The translations under genes were made by a program, and so were the position numbers. Below, in pieces: positions 34,550-43,463 of a stretch of DNA of 57,170 bases. This stretch comes from an uncultured Bacteroidales bacterium (GTDB lineage: Bacteria; Bacteroidota; Bacteroidia; Bacteroidales; Muribaculaceae). Under the pieces are notes generated by a model. The model was not told the origin of the DNA. It saw nothing but the letters and a program-made list of their open reading frames with translations, and did no database searches. The stretch spans positions 83,675 through 140,844 of the forward strand of contig CADAAI010000015.1 of assembly GCA_902785925.1 (NCBI GenBank), given 5' to 3'. Positions within the stretch are counted from its first letter, which is position 1. The number at the start of each line of letters is the position of its first letter.

Positions 34550-34945
34550 AGACTAAAAATTTATAGTTTTAACCTTATTTGTAGTAAGTGCGAAGTGCTT
34601 CGGCGCTTCGCACTTTTTTTGTCCCCCGAAAGCAGCTATCATTTCACAAATCGTTCACTTCAATAAAGAATAATTATAACAAAGTTTTCCAAAAATATTT
34701 TTATTTTATTGGTTATCAATATTTTATTTTTCACGCAACATGAAAAAGTTTTCCAAAACGAAAATTTGTTAATAATTTTTCGATAAAATATTTTGCCATT
34801 TCTACAACCTTTTGTAGTTTTGCAAAGCAAATAAAAGGAGACACTTTAGAGCCCGAGAAATTGGGCTTTTTCACGCACCAAACTTTTGCGGCTAATTTAC
34901 ACCTATTATTATATACCTACTTTTTATACCTCTTTCTAATAGAAT
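34550..34945 (+). promoter_or_regulatory. Regulatory region between the nuclease gene and nrdD
   Basis: Contents in order: terminator 34587-34620; AT-rich DNA with two direct copies of AAGTTTTCCAAAA (34682-34694 and 34746-34758, 64 bp apart); promoter TTTG (34792-34795), 19 bp, TAGTTTTG (34815-34822), an exact match to consensus; an inverted repeat CTACAA-CCTT-TTGTAG (34802-34817) lying between and into the promoter boxes; and a leader hairpin AGAGCCC / GGGCTTT (34848-34869) followed by T residues, which looks like an attenuator. No leader peptide is evident, although AAAAGGAGAC at about 34833 resembles a ribosome binding site. Confidence 0.65.
34587..34620 (+). terminator. Terminator after the 32459 nuclease gene
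   Basis: 12-bp stem AGTGCGAAGTGC / GCGCTTCGCACT (one G-T pair) closed by a TTCG tetraloop and followed by seven T. Confidence 0.93.
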
Positions 34946-37153
34946 ATGATACAGACAGTAGTAAAACGTGATGGACGAGTTGTTGGATACAACGAGGAAA
35001 AAATTAAAGCGGCAATACGCAAAGCGATGCTTGCAACCGATGCCGGCGACGATGAAGCGCTCATTCAGCGCATCGCCGACCACATTGGTGCACGCGGCAA
35101 GAGCCAGATGAGCGTGGAAGGCATCCAAGACATGGTGGAGCTTGAGCTCATGAAGAGCCCACGCAAGGAAGTGGCAAAGTGCTACATCAACTATCGTCAC
35201 AAACGCAGCATCGCACGCAAAGCTAAGACACGCGACCTGTTCCTGGAAATTATCAACACCAAGAACAATGACATAACCCGCGAGAACGCCAACATGAACG
35301 CCGACTCTCCCGCAGGCATGATGATGAAGTTTGCCAGCGAGACAACCAAACCATTCGTCGACGACTATCTGCTCAGCGAGGAAGCGCGTGAAGCTGTGCG
35401 TTCAAATTATCTGCATATTCACGACAAGGACTACTACCCCACCAAGAGTCTCACCTGCGTCCAGCATCCACTGGACAAGATACTGAACAATGGTTTTTGG
35501 GCCGGTCATGGCGAGTCACGTCCTGCCAAGCGCATCGAGACCGCGAGCGTTATCGCCTGTATCTCGATGGAGACTGCGCAGAACGAGATGCATGGTGGAC
35601 AAGCAATTCCCGCCTTCGACTTCTATCTGGCACCTTTCGTGCGCCGCACTTTCATTGAGGAGGTAAAAATTCTTGAGGACATTAACGGTGAGGACTACAA
35701 GGACATGTATGACGCTAAGTTCGATGACTACATCATTCGTGACCTGGATGGCTTGAAGGGACGTGAGCGTGTGCTTCAGCATGCAATCAACCGCACAGCT
35801 AATCGTGTACACCAGGCAATGGAGGCGTTTATCCACAACATGAACACCATCCACAGCCGTGGCGGCAACCAAGTAGTGTTCAGCTCCATCAACTACGGTA
35901 CCGACTTCAGTCCCGAGGGACGATGCATTATTCGCGAACTCCTCCACTCAACTTGGGAGGGCGTTGGCAATGGTTCAACCGCTATCTTCCCAATCCAAAT
36001 ATGGAAGAAGAAAAAAGGCGTGAGCTACCTACCAACCGACCCCAACTATGATCTCTACAAGTTAGCATGTAAGGTGACTGCACGTCGTTTCTTCCCCAAT
36101 TTTGTAAACCTCGATGCCACCTACAACTTCCACGAGAAATGGGATATCAATGACCCCGAGCGCTATCACTATGAGGTAGCAACGATGGGGTGCCGCACAC
36201 GAGTCTTTGAGAACCGCTTTGGCCCTAAAACGAGTATTGGCCGCGGCAATATCTCGTTCTCAACCATCAACATCGTGCGATTGGCCATAGAGTGCATGAA
36301 AATCGAGGACAAGCAGAAGCGCATTGATGAGTTCTTCAAGAAGCTTGACCGAGTGCTTGACATTACTGCACGCCAACTCGACGACCGCTTCCAATTCCAG
36401 CGCACGGCTCTTGCCAAGCAGTTCCCACTGCTCATGTCTCAGTTGTGGAACGGATGCGAGAACCTCAAGCCCACCGACACCATCGAGAGTGTCATCAACC
36501 AAGGCACACTGGGTATTGGTTTCATTGGACTTGCCGAGTGCCTCATTGCCCTCACAGGCAAGCATCACGGTGAGTGCCAAGAAAGCCAAGAACTGGGATT
36601 GAAAATTATCTCGCACATGCGTGAGCGCATCAACGAGTACTGCGAGCTGTACAAGCACAACTACAGCGTCCTTGCAACTCCAGCCGAGGGTCTCAGCGGC
36701 AAGTTTACACGTCGCGACCGCAAGGACTTTGGCGAGATTCCCGGTGTAACCGACAAGATTTACTACACCAACAGTAACCACGTGCCTGTTTACTACAAGT
36801 GCAGCCCAAAGCACAAGGCCGAGGTCGAGGCACCTTATCACGAAATTACTCGTGGTGGACACATCTTCTACGTTGAGATTGACGGTGATGCTACCCACAA
36901 TCCACAGGCTATCATGGACATCGTTGACCTGATGGACAAGTACAACATTGGCTACGGTTCGGTCAACCACAACCGTAACCGATGCCTGGACTGCGGATAT
37001 GAGGATGCCACCGAAGATCTGCATGAGTGCCCCGAATGCCACGGTCACAACATCGACCAGTTGCAGCGTATCACAGGCTACCTTGTTGGAACAACCGACC
37101 GATGGAACAGTGGCAAACTCGCTGAACTCCATGACCGCGTAGTGCACAAGTAG
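34946..37153 (+). CDS. nrdD: NrdD, anaerobic ribonucleoside-triphosphate reductase
   Basis: 735 residues. Class III reductase making dNTPs without oxygen. ATP-cone domain at the N-terminus (VVKRDGRVVGYNEEKIKAAI, about 3-90), the ten-strand barrel body, a C-terminal zinc site (CLDCG and CPECHG), and the glycyl-radical loop RITGYLVGTTDRW with the radical Gly near residue 711. Length fits the family. It has an exact-consensus promoter and a structured leader. nrdG follows after 49 bp. The gene points to life without oxygen. Confidence 0.97.
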   Translation: MIQTVVKRDGRVVGYNEEKIKAAIRKAMLATDAGDDEALIQRIADHIGARGKSQMSVEGIQDMVELELMKSPRKEVAKCYINYRHKRSIARKAKTRDLFLEIINTKNNDITRENANMNADSPAGMMMKFASETTKPFVDDYLLSEEAREAVRSNYLHIHDKDYYPTKSLTCVQHPLDKILNNGFWAGHGESRPAKRIETASVIACISMETAQNEMHGGQAIPAFDFYLAPFVRRTFIEEVKILEDINGEDYKDMYDAKFDDYIIRDLDGLKGRERVLQHAINRTANRVHQAMEAFIHNMNTIHSRGGNQVVFSSINYGTDFSPEGRCIIRELLHSTWEGVGNGSTAIFPIQIWKKKKGVSYLPTDPNYDLYKLACKVTARRFFPNFVNLDATYNFHEKWDINDPERYHYEVATMGCRTRVFENRFGPKTSIGRGNISFSTINIVRLAIECMKIEDKQKRIDEFFKKLDRVLDITARQLDDRFQFQRTALAKQFPLLMSQLWNGCENLKPTDTIESVINQGTLGIGFIGLAECLIALTGKHHGECQESQELGLKIISHMRERINEYCELYKHNYSVLATPAEGLSGKFTRRDRKDFGEIPGVTDKIYYTNSNHVPVYYKCSPKHKAEVEAPYHEITRGGHIFYVEIDGDATHNPQAIMDIVDLMDKYNIGYGSVNHNRNRCLDCGYEDATEDLHECPECHGHNIDQLQRITGYLVGTTDRWNSGKLAELHDRVVHK

Positions 37154-37202
37154 TTGAGAGTTAAGAGTTGCTTTTAGTTATTGCTAGTCACGCCTATCAA
37201 TT

Positions 37203-37694
37203 ATGGAGAAGTTGAGAGTATTGCATGTTGTTGAAGGGACCAGCGTTGACGGTCCCGGACTGCGCACATCGATTTATCTAGCTGGATGCCGCCACCACTG
37301 CCCTGGATGCCATAACCCAGAGTCGTGGAATATGGGAGGAGGCGAAGAGCGCACTCTCGACCAACTCATGGAGGTGATAGCCTATAACGAGGCTCCTGTC
37401 ACTTTCTCGGGGGGCGACCCATTGGCACAGCCCAAGCCACTGGCGCACTTGATAAATCGCATCAAGCACGAACTTGGTTATAATGTGTGGTGTTACACCG
37501 GCTATACCTGGGAGCAGGTTAAGAAGGAGCCACAACTCATGGAGGTAGTGAGTCAACTAGATGTGCTTGTCGACAGTCCCTTTAAAATTGATGAGCGCGA
37601 CACAAAGTTGCGCTTCCGTGGCAGCCACAATCAGCGTCTCATCGACGTGCAGGCCACACTCAAGAGCGACAAGCTCACTCTGTGGCACGACTAG
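37203..37694 (+). CDS. nrdG: NrdG, NrdD-activating radical SAM enzyme
   Basis: 163 residues. Uses a 4Fe-4S cluster and S-adenosylmethionine to put the glycyl radical on NrdD. The cluster motif CX3CX2C is CRHHCPGC (Cys29, 33, 36), preceded by DGPGLRTSIYLAG and followed by the SAM-binding TFSGGDPL. Full length for the family. It lies directly downstream of nrdD on the same strand and ends at a terminator. Confidence 0.96.
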   Translation: MEKLRVLHVVEGTSVDGPGLRTSIYLAGCRHHCPGCHNPESWNMGGGEERTLDQLMEVIAYNEAPVTFSGGDPLAQPKPLAHLINRIKHELGYNVWCYTGYTWEQVKKEPQLMEVVSQLDVLVDSPFKIDERDTKLRFRGSHNQRLIDVQATLKSDKLTLWHD

Positions 37695-37713
37695 TTAATG
37701 GCACATTTGAAAT

Positions 37714-37748
37714 AATGCACAATTCTTTAAGGATTGTGCATTATTTTT
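37714..37748. terminator. Bidirectional terminator between nrdG and the GNAT gene
   Basis: 10-bp stem AATGCACAAT / ATTGTGCATT over a 9-nt loop, then a run of T. The stop codon of the convergent GNAT gene (37727) falls inside the hairpin loop, so that gene encodes part of its own terminator. Confidence 0.88.
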
Positions 37749-38227
37749 TGATAGGCTAGTCGCTCGTCACCATTTAACAGATAAATTATTCCGCAATACT
37801 TGAAACCATGCTTGGTGAACAGGTGCTGCATTATTTTGTTGTCGCGGTGTGTGTCGACACGGATGTTAGGATCCTGGGCAAAGCAATATTCCATAGCACT
37901 AGCAAAAATGCCACGGGCCGTAGGCACACCACCCATGCGGTGCACCACATGATAAGGCAGCTCATCATCGACCCACAGCCCGTCGTAGATGCGGGCATAA
38001 GTTGGCTCGGGCGATGGCAGAAAAGCAAAATAGGCCACCACTACCCCATCATCCTCGACAACCATAGCGCCATCACGCTCTATGTCGGCCAAGACTGCCT
38101 CAAGATTGGGATAACCATTAATCCATTGGTTCTCATTGCCCGCATTGCGCATCACCTGCTTGGCGGCTTCAAGCACCAGCATGATGCGGTCAACATCGGC
38201 CATTGTTGCGTGTCTTATAATTCTCAT
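37727..38227 (-). CDS. GNAT-family N-acetyltransferase
   Basis: 166 residues. GNAT fold: MRIIRHATMADVDRIMLVLEAAK at the start, the central strand MVVEDDGVVVAYFAF, an acetyl-CoA-binding region around GVPTARGIFASAMEYC (a degenerate form of the usual Q/RxxGxG/A loop), and the closing strand FKYCGIIYLLNGDERLAYQK. Substrate unknown. It is a single gene converging on nrdG. Confidence 0.85.
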   Translation of the reverse strand: MRIIRHATMADVDRIMLVLEAAKQVMRNAGNENQWINGYPNLEAVLADIERDGAMVVEDDGVVVAYFAFLPSPEPTYARIYDGLWVDDELPYHVVHRMGGVPTARGIFASAMEYCFAQDPNIRVDTHRDNKIMQHLFTKHGFKYCGIIYLLNGDERLAYQKIMHNP

Positions 38228-38289
38228 GGTTTACTATAAAAAAATGGCTGTGACATTATTTCTCACAGCCATTATCATATATCTAAAAC

Positions 38290-40161
38290 CTAGAAATTCA
38301 GCGAGATGCCACCCACGAGTCCAATCTTTTGGCCACCCTGGCCTGGCATAATATCCCACTGCTTACACAGCAAGTTGCTTGCCTGAGTCCACACCGAGAA
38401 GATGTGGCTGAAGCTGTAACGTGCTCCTACATACAGGTCGACCACGTCTTTCATTTCAATTGAGCCAAAGCGAAAATAGCCATTGTCCATGGTGCCATCC
38501 TCGCCAACTGTGGGATAAACCCACTCGCGGGTAAATGCCGAACGATTGATGCGGCAATTGAGTCCAGCTGTTACCATAAGGGGCTTGATGGGCCAAACTT
38601 TCACATCAAGGTTGAAAAGGCTAGTTGGTCCATCATCACCAAGTGGATAGCCCTTGTAACGCACGCCAGAAACATAGTCTTCATCGCTGGTAAATGTGTG
38701 AGCAAATTGGAGTTTAGCCTCGGCGAGCGAGCGATATTTATAATTCAGTTCAAAACCCATATAAGCGCCCTTGCACTTCGTCATCATGTAAATGACAGCG
38801 GCATATTGGTTATAGTCTTTATAAGGCGACCATGGGCCATCGGGTGTTGGGTTCTCAATGTCAAGAACTTCTTTGTAGATTCCGGAATTGGCTGCCGGCA
38901 CAACAGCATCAAGCTGGCCATTGATAAATCCATAGCCCACATAAGCCTTAGCGCTGAATCCCACAAACGGACCAACGTTAAAACCTATTTTACCATCAAA
39001 AGGCACATAAGTGGTGGCATCATAGCCTGCTAATGGGTCATTGTAGCGATATTGGTCATGCATAGCACCCAGATGGTTTATATCCTTGCCTCCTGAAACA
39101 TTAACAAAGAGGTTCACTCCCTTGTAAACCTTAAAGTCGAGGTCAACACTAGGAGCAACACGCACTGCAGCACCGTCGTTAAACGAGAAGTTAATGATGG
39201 CACCAGCCTTAGCATTGAAAATGTTATTAGAGTACTTGTAATAAGGGTTGAGAGTCAACATACCAAACGTCTTATCGATGGCTGTGTTATTGTAGAATTC
39301 GTGACGACGCGAATTAACCACATCAACACCAAAGAGCAAACCCACATCACCTATCTTCTCAAGATTGTATTCGCCTTCTACCGAAGCGCCAACCCAGAAT
39401 TCCTTGGCACCCGATATGCCCTCAAGGTGCGACTTGTCGTAGCCGGCATAGTCAATCGTGGCATTTGCCTCATATTCTATAGCATCATCATTTTTGATTT
39501 TATATTCACTCTCCCACTTGCCATCAACACGTGCTTCTACAAAGGCGGTCTTGTTGTTCTTCAGATAATCGCTGAAACCACCATAGTAGTTGAAGCTATC
39601 GAAGTGGAGATGACCGTCTATGCCGAGCGTACCCTGAGTGAGGTCCTTAGTCCAGCCCACACCCAGCAAGTTGTCGTTGAAGCGTTGCTTCATGCGCTGT
39701 GATGGCTGATCAATAAGCTTTGTGGTATTCTTTCCAAGCCAAGTGCTGTTGTGTTGTAACCACACGCCCAGTTTCTCATTTTCCTTGTCGGTGATGCGAT
39801 AACCGGCATTCACCACGGTGTTGAAATAGGTACCCAATCCAGCTGTGAGATATCCACGCTGGTTAGAGAAATTGTGAAGGGTACGGTAGCCATAGGGCAA
39901 CATTGTGGGAATGTCGACCGGTACCAGAGCTGGGACTGTCCAGTCGCTGAACTGTGGAGCAACCGCCTCCTTGGTGCTCTTCTTTATCTCCTTGGGAAGG
40001 ACGGTTTTCTTCACCACCTCCTTCTTTACCGGGTCAAATTCTCTCTCCAGTGTTATCACCTTGTTGAGGTCCTTCTTGTCATCACCCGAGGTTTGTGCGC
40101 CGGCACTTGCTGTAATCATTACTGCTACAGCCAGAGCTGTGTATTTTATTTTCTTACTCAT
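38290..40161 (-). CDS. Outer membrane beta-barrel protein (TonB-receptor-like, plug-less)
   Basis: 623 residues. Signal peptide ending SAGAQ, a charged stretch with ITLEREFDPVKKEVVKKTVLPKEI (about 32-65), then about 550 residues of alternating strands ending in Phe (LVGGISLNF). There is no TonB plug domain, so it is a barrel of porin or receptor type rather than a full TonB-dependent transporter. The neighbour upstream (40229) is a long periplasmic TPR protein 67 bp away on the same strand, and they probably work together in the envelope. Ligand unknown. Confidence 0.78.
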   Translation of the reverse strand: MSKKIKYTALAVAVMITASAGAQTSGDDKKDLNKVITLEREFDPVKKEVVKKTVLPKEIKKSTKEAVAPQFSDWTVPALVPVDIPTMLPYGYRTLHNFSNQRGYLTAGLGTYFNTVVNAGYRITDKENEKLGVWLQHNSTWLGKNTTKLIDQPSQRMKQRFNDNLLGVGWTKDLTQGTLGIDGHLHFDSFNYYGGFSDYLKNNKTAFVEARVDGKWESEYKIKNDDAIEYEANATIDYAGYDKSHLEGISGAKEFWVGASVEGEYNLEKIGDVGLLFGVDVVNSRRHEFYNNTAIDKTFGMLTLNPYYKYSNNIFNAKAGAIINFSFNDGAAVRVAPSVDLDFKVYKGVNLFVNVSGGKDINHLGAMHDQYRYNDPLAGYDATTYVPFDGKIGFNVGPFVGFSAKAYVGYGFINGQLDAVVPAANSGIYKEVLDIENPTPDGPWSPYKDYNQYAAVIYMMTKCKGAYMGFELNYKYRSLAEAKLQFAHTFTSDEDYVSGVRYKGYPLGDDGPTSLFNLDVKVWPIKPLMVTAGLNCRINRSAFTREWVYPTVGEDGTMDNGYFRFGSIEMKDVVDLYVGARYSFSHIFSVWTQASNLLCKQWDIMPGQGGQKIGLVGGISLNF

Positions 40162-40228
40162 AGTTGCTTGTGAAATATTTTTTATTGTAAATTGAGTAAA
40201 GTCATCTTTTTATTATTCCCCATGTGGC

Positions 40229-43200
40229 TTATTTCCAATCGTCGAGACGGCTCTCTATCTCATTGAAAATCTCGCCCTCCTTGCCAGGATAGTTATTTTT
40301 TAGGCTCACAAGATACTCGATGGCCTGCTTGGTGTTGCCCTGATCATGATAGATGTCGCACAACAGGATGAAGCCCTTGGCCACCCAGTAGCTGTGATCG
40401 GTGTCGCTGTCGATAAGAGCATCAAGACTCTTCTCGGCTGCTGTAAGATCGCCAGCTTCATACTGGATGCGGGCAATCTCGTAAGCGGCCTGTGCTCCAG
40501 CCTCGCTCTGTGTGTTGGCAGCAAGGGAGTAAAGGTCGTTCTGGGCTGCACGAGTGTTACCCAGATTAGTGTTGGCGATGGCTCTTGCCAACATCACTTC
40601 CTGTTCAACATCGCTACTCAAGGTGTAACCGCCTTCGAGCAACGCATCGGCACTAGCAACCAAGTCTTGCCATTGCTGCGACTCACGTGCCGCACGCACC
40701 ACGCCAAGCTGTGCTAAAGCATAGTTGTCATTGTTGGTGGCCTTAGTTGTCCATGTCTTATACACAGCGAGTGCTTCCTCGCCCTTGCCCTGCTCGAGCA
40801 GTAACGCGCCCTTGAGTGCCATTGCGCGCTGTGCAAATGCGGCATCCTCGTTGCCATCGAGGGCATCATCAAGAGCCTGCAATGCACTATTGTAGTCGTG
40901 CTTTGTGTAGTAGTAATGTCCTATGTAGTACATAGCCTCACACACATAAGCTCCATTGGGATAGTTGCGCAGGTAGTTCTCAAGTTTTGAGATGTTCTCA
41001 TTGTCAATATAGTAGGTCTCGGCGGCATCAAAGGCTGCCTTTTCCACGTCGCGCACGTTAATCTTAGGACCGCCCTCAATACTATTGAGGCGACTGCTGA
41101 ACTCGCCTAGATCGCCACGCTCAGCATATATGAGCTTCAGGTCTTCGGCCGCTGTCTTAGCTTCATTGCTGGCAGGATATTTTTCAATCACGTTCCAGTA
41201 GGTGGTCACTGCCTCGTTCACGTCTTTATTAGCCTTCTGGGCAAGTGCCATGCGGAGCATTGCCTCACGTGCCTCGGGCTGCTTGGAATAGTTGCGAATG
41301 AGCGAAGCATAGGTATTGATTGCATCGGGCAATTTGCCTGCATTGACCTGAGCGTTGCCTTTCTCGAGCATTGCCTCGGGAACCTTGGTTGAGTTTGGAT
41401 AAGCTCTTATCAGGTCATCAAGCTGAGTAATCTTGGAGGTGTACTCGCTCTTGTCGCCAGCAATGATAGCTTTGCGTAACATAGCATACTCGGCCGACGC
41501 CTCGACATTGCTGCTTGCAGCACGGCTATAACTTTCAACAGCTCCGTTGAAATCCTTGCCATAGTACTGGGCATCACCAATTCGGTTATAGGCCTCGGCA
41601 ACCATTTCGCGACTCAAGGAGTTTGTCTCAATGGCCTTGCGGAAAGCAGTGATAGCCTTGCTGTAGTCTTGCTGGTTAAACAGCGATGAACCTAGGTTGT
41701 ACTGTGCTAGGCCGTAGTTGGCATCGGCTGTCGATACTGCCTCCACATAGTCTTGCTGATTTTTGGCGGCATTCTTGTAGTCGCCAAGCTGATACTGTGC
41801 CTCGGCAAGCCACAGTTTGCTGTCGTTGAACACCTGATCGTCTTTCTTGCCTTCGTTAACGGCCTGCTGCAACGAACGTGCTGCATCGGCAGGCTTGTTG
41901 TTGCGCAGCTGCTGCACACCCTTGTGATAGAGCACCGTCTGCTTTGCCTTGAGCACCTTGTCGCTCGGGTTCTTGATATTGGCGATGCTTGCCAGCGCAC
42001 GGTCATAATCGCTAGTGGTGTTATAAGCGTCAATAAGATAGTTCTCTACATTGCTATAATAGGCCGAATTAGGATACTCGTTCAAGAATCGCTCAAACAT
42101 GTCGATCGACTTGTTGAACGGTGTGCGACCACCCTTGCTCTGGCTGATGGCGTAGTTGTAGAATGCGGTCTCGCGCACGTTGTTGTCCCAGCGCATATTG
42201 GCTGCGCGCTCAAATGCTATAGCTGCGCCATTGTAGTCGCCACTCTTGAGGCGGCTCTGGCCCACATAAAGCAGAGCACTTTGGGTTAGAGCATCGTCGG
42301 GACCAACTACTGCCTGCATGTTGTCGATAGCTTTGTCGTAGTTGCGTGAGTTGAAGTTGATCACTCCTAGCATATAGGTTGAGTTGCGCTTTTCCTCGTT
42401 ATCATCGTCGGTCAACTCAATGAATCTTGATAGATAAGGAGCTGCATTAGCATACTTGCCCAAACGGTAATAGCTCTCGCCCACGATGCGGTTCATCTCG
42501 CCTGTGAAGTAGTCGTTCTGGTTGTCCTCGATGAGCGACGAGCCAAGTCTCACGGCATTGTTGTAGTCGCCTTGCTTATACAGGATTTGGCACATATAGT
42601 ACTGCGACTGGTATCCCAGCTCACCAGTGCGCTCCACACTGTCAAAGAGGCGGTAGGCCTCACTGTAGTTGGCATTGGCATATTCAATATAGGCCTTAAA
42701 GAAAGTTGATGCTGTGCTGTACTGCTTAGTCTTCGACAGCTTGTCGTAGATGATGCGTGCCTCGTTATAATCCTCAAGCATCAGGTCGCAGTAGGCACGG
42801 CGGTAAAGCACATCCTCATCGGTATCGTCGTCGAGAGCTTTGGCTCGAACCTGCTGATAATTGGCTAGTGCCTGAGCAAAGTCTCCATGGTAGAAATAAT
42901 AGTCACCAACCTTGGCTCTAGCTGCAACTGCAAGCGGCTCGTTAGGATAATTCTCGATAAAGTCTTCAAGCATGGTAAGGCTCCACTGGTTGCCCAGCTC
43001 AAATTCATTGATGGCCATCGCATACTCGGCCTCAACTTCATTGTTCCACAATGGAAGCAAATACTTGTTGTGGTGGTCAAGCTGATGAGTGGATCCAACA
43101 TAGTTGCGCAGGTCTTGCATCAGCATTCCGCGTACATAGTATCCATCAGCTCCAGTGCCCACAACCACTGTTTGTGCATCAATGGCAATAACAGTGCCTA

Positions 43201-43237
43201 TCGCACATGCTAATAACAATGCTTTCTTTAAGTCCAT
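40229..43237 (-). CDS. Long periplasmic TPR protein
   Basis: 1002 residues. Signal peptide ending GTVIAIDAQ, then TPR units almost throughout, recognisable as repeats of the type YxxAxxxFxxAI (for example DYSKAITAFRKAIETNSLS, DFNGAVESYSRAASSNVEA, DYNSALQALDDALDGNEDA). The chain probably forms a long solenoid that holds partner proteins at the outer membrane. A -7 box TATCTTTG on the minus strand (43282-43289) precedes it. It and the barrel at 38290 form a two-gene unit. Confidence 0.85.
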   Translation of the reverse strand: MDLKKALLLACAIGTVIAIDAQTVVVGTGADGYYVRGMLMQDLRNYVGSTHQLDHHNKYLLPLWNNEVEAEYAMAINEFELGNQWSLTMLEDFIENYPNEPLAVAARAKVGDYYFYHGDFAQALANYQQVRAKALDDDTDEDVLYRRAYCDLMLEDYNEARIIYDKLSKTKQYSTASTFFKAYIEYANANYSEAYRLFDSVERTGELGYQSQYYMCQILYKQGDYNNAVRLGSSLIEDNQNDYFTGEMNRIVGESYYRLGKYANAAPYLSRFIELTDDDNEEKRNSTYMLGVINFNSRNYDKAIDNMQAVVGPDDALTQSALLYVGQSRLKSGDYNGAAIAFERAANMRWDNNVRETAFYNYAISQSKGGRTPFNKSIDMFERFLNEYPNSAYYSNVENYLIDAYNTTSDYDRALASIANIKNPSDKVLKAKQTVLYHKGVQQLRNNKPADAARSLQQAVNEGKKDDQVFNDSKLWLAEAQYQLGDYKNAAKNQQDYVEAVSTADANYGLAQYNLGSSLFNQQDYSKAITAFRKAIETNSLSREMVAEAYNRIGDAQYYGKDFNGAVESYSRAASSNVEASAEYAMLRKAIIAGDKSEYTSKITQLDDLIRAYPNSTKVPEAMLEKGNAQVNAGKLPDAINTYASLIRNYSKQPEAREAMLRMALAQKANKDVNEAVTTYWNVIEKYPASNEAKTAAEDLKLIYAERGDLGEFSSRLNSIEGGPKINVRDVEKAAFDAAETYYIDNENISKLENYLRNYPNGAYVCEAMYYIGHYYYTKHDYNSALQALDDALDGNEDAAFAQRAMALKGALLLEQGKGEEALAVYKTWTTKATNNDNYALAQLGVVRAARESQQWQDLVASADALLEGGYTLSSDVEQEVMLARAIANTNLGNTRAAQNDLYSLAANTQSEAGAQAAYEIARIQYEAGDLTAAEKSLDALIDSDTDHSYWVAKGFILLCDIYHDQGNTKQAIEYLVSLKNNYPGKEGEIFNEIESRLDDWK

Positions 43238-43281
43238 AGGTCTATTTTGTTCTAATTATATTATCTTATGAATTAAATATG

Positions 43282-43289
43282 CAAAGATA
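43282..43289 (-). promoter_or_regulatory. -7 promoter box of the TPR/barrel unit
   Basis: TATCTTTG on the minus strand, exact TAnnTTTG match, 45 bp before the TPR gene start; the nearest -33 TTTG has a long 25-bp spacer. Confidence 0.45.
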
Positions 43290-43463
43290 AGGATATTTTG
43301 AGAATTACTTACATCAAACTCATATAAAAAGAAAAAAAAATAACTAATTGAAGATTTCTTTCACATTTCTTGGTAATTTGAAGATTTTTTATCAAATTTG
43401 CATACTCTCTACAAAAATGAAAACAAATCTCTCAATAGAACTAATTTTATAAACTATTTTTAT

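Noticed and set aside
34848..34871. Cobalamin or other known riboswitch in the nrdD leader
   Set aside because: Only one short terminator-like hairpin is visible; the leader is too short for a B12 aptamer and shows no known riboswitch motif.
36260..37147. Minus-strand 295-residue frame opposite nrdD
   Set aside because: Antisense shadow; the plus strand encodes the glycyl-radical and zinc-site end of NrdD.
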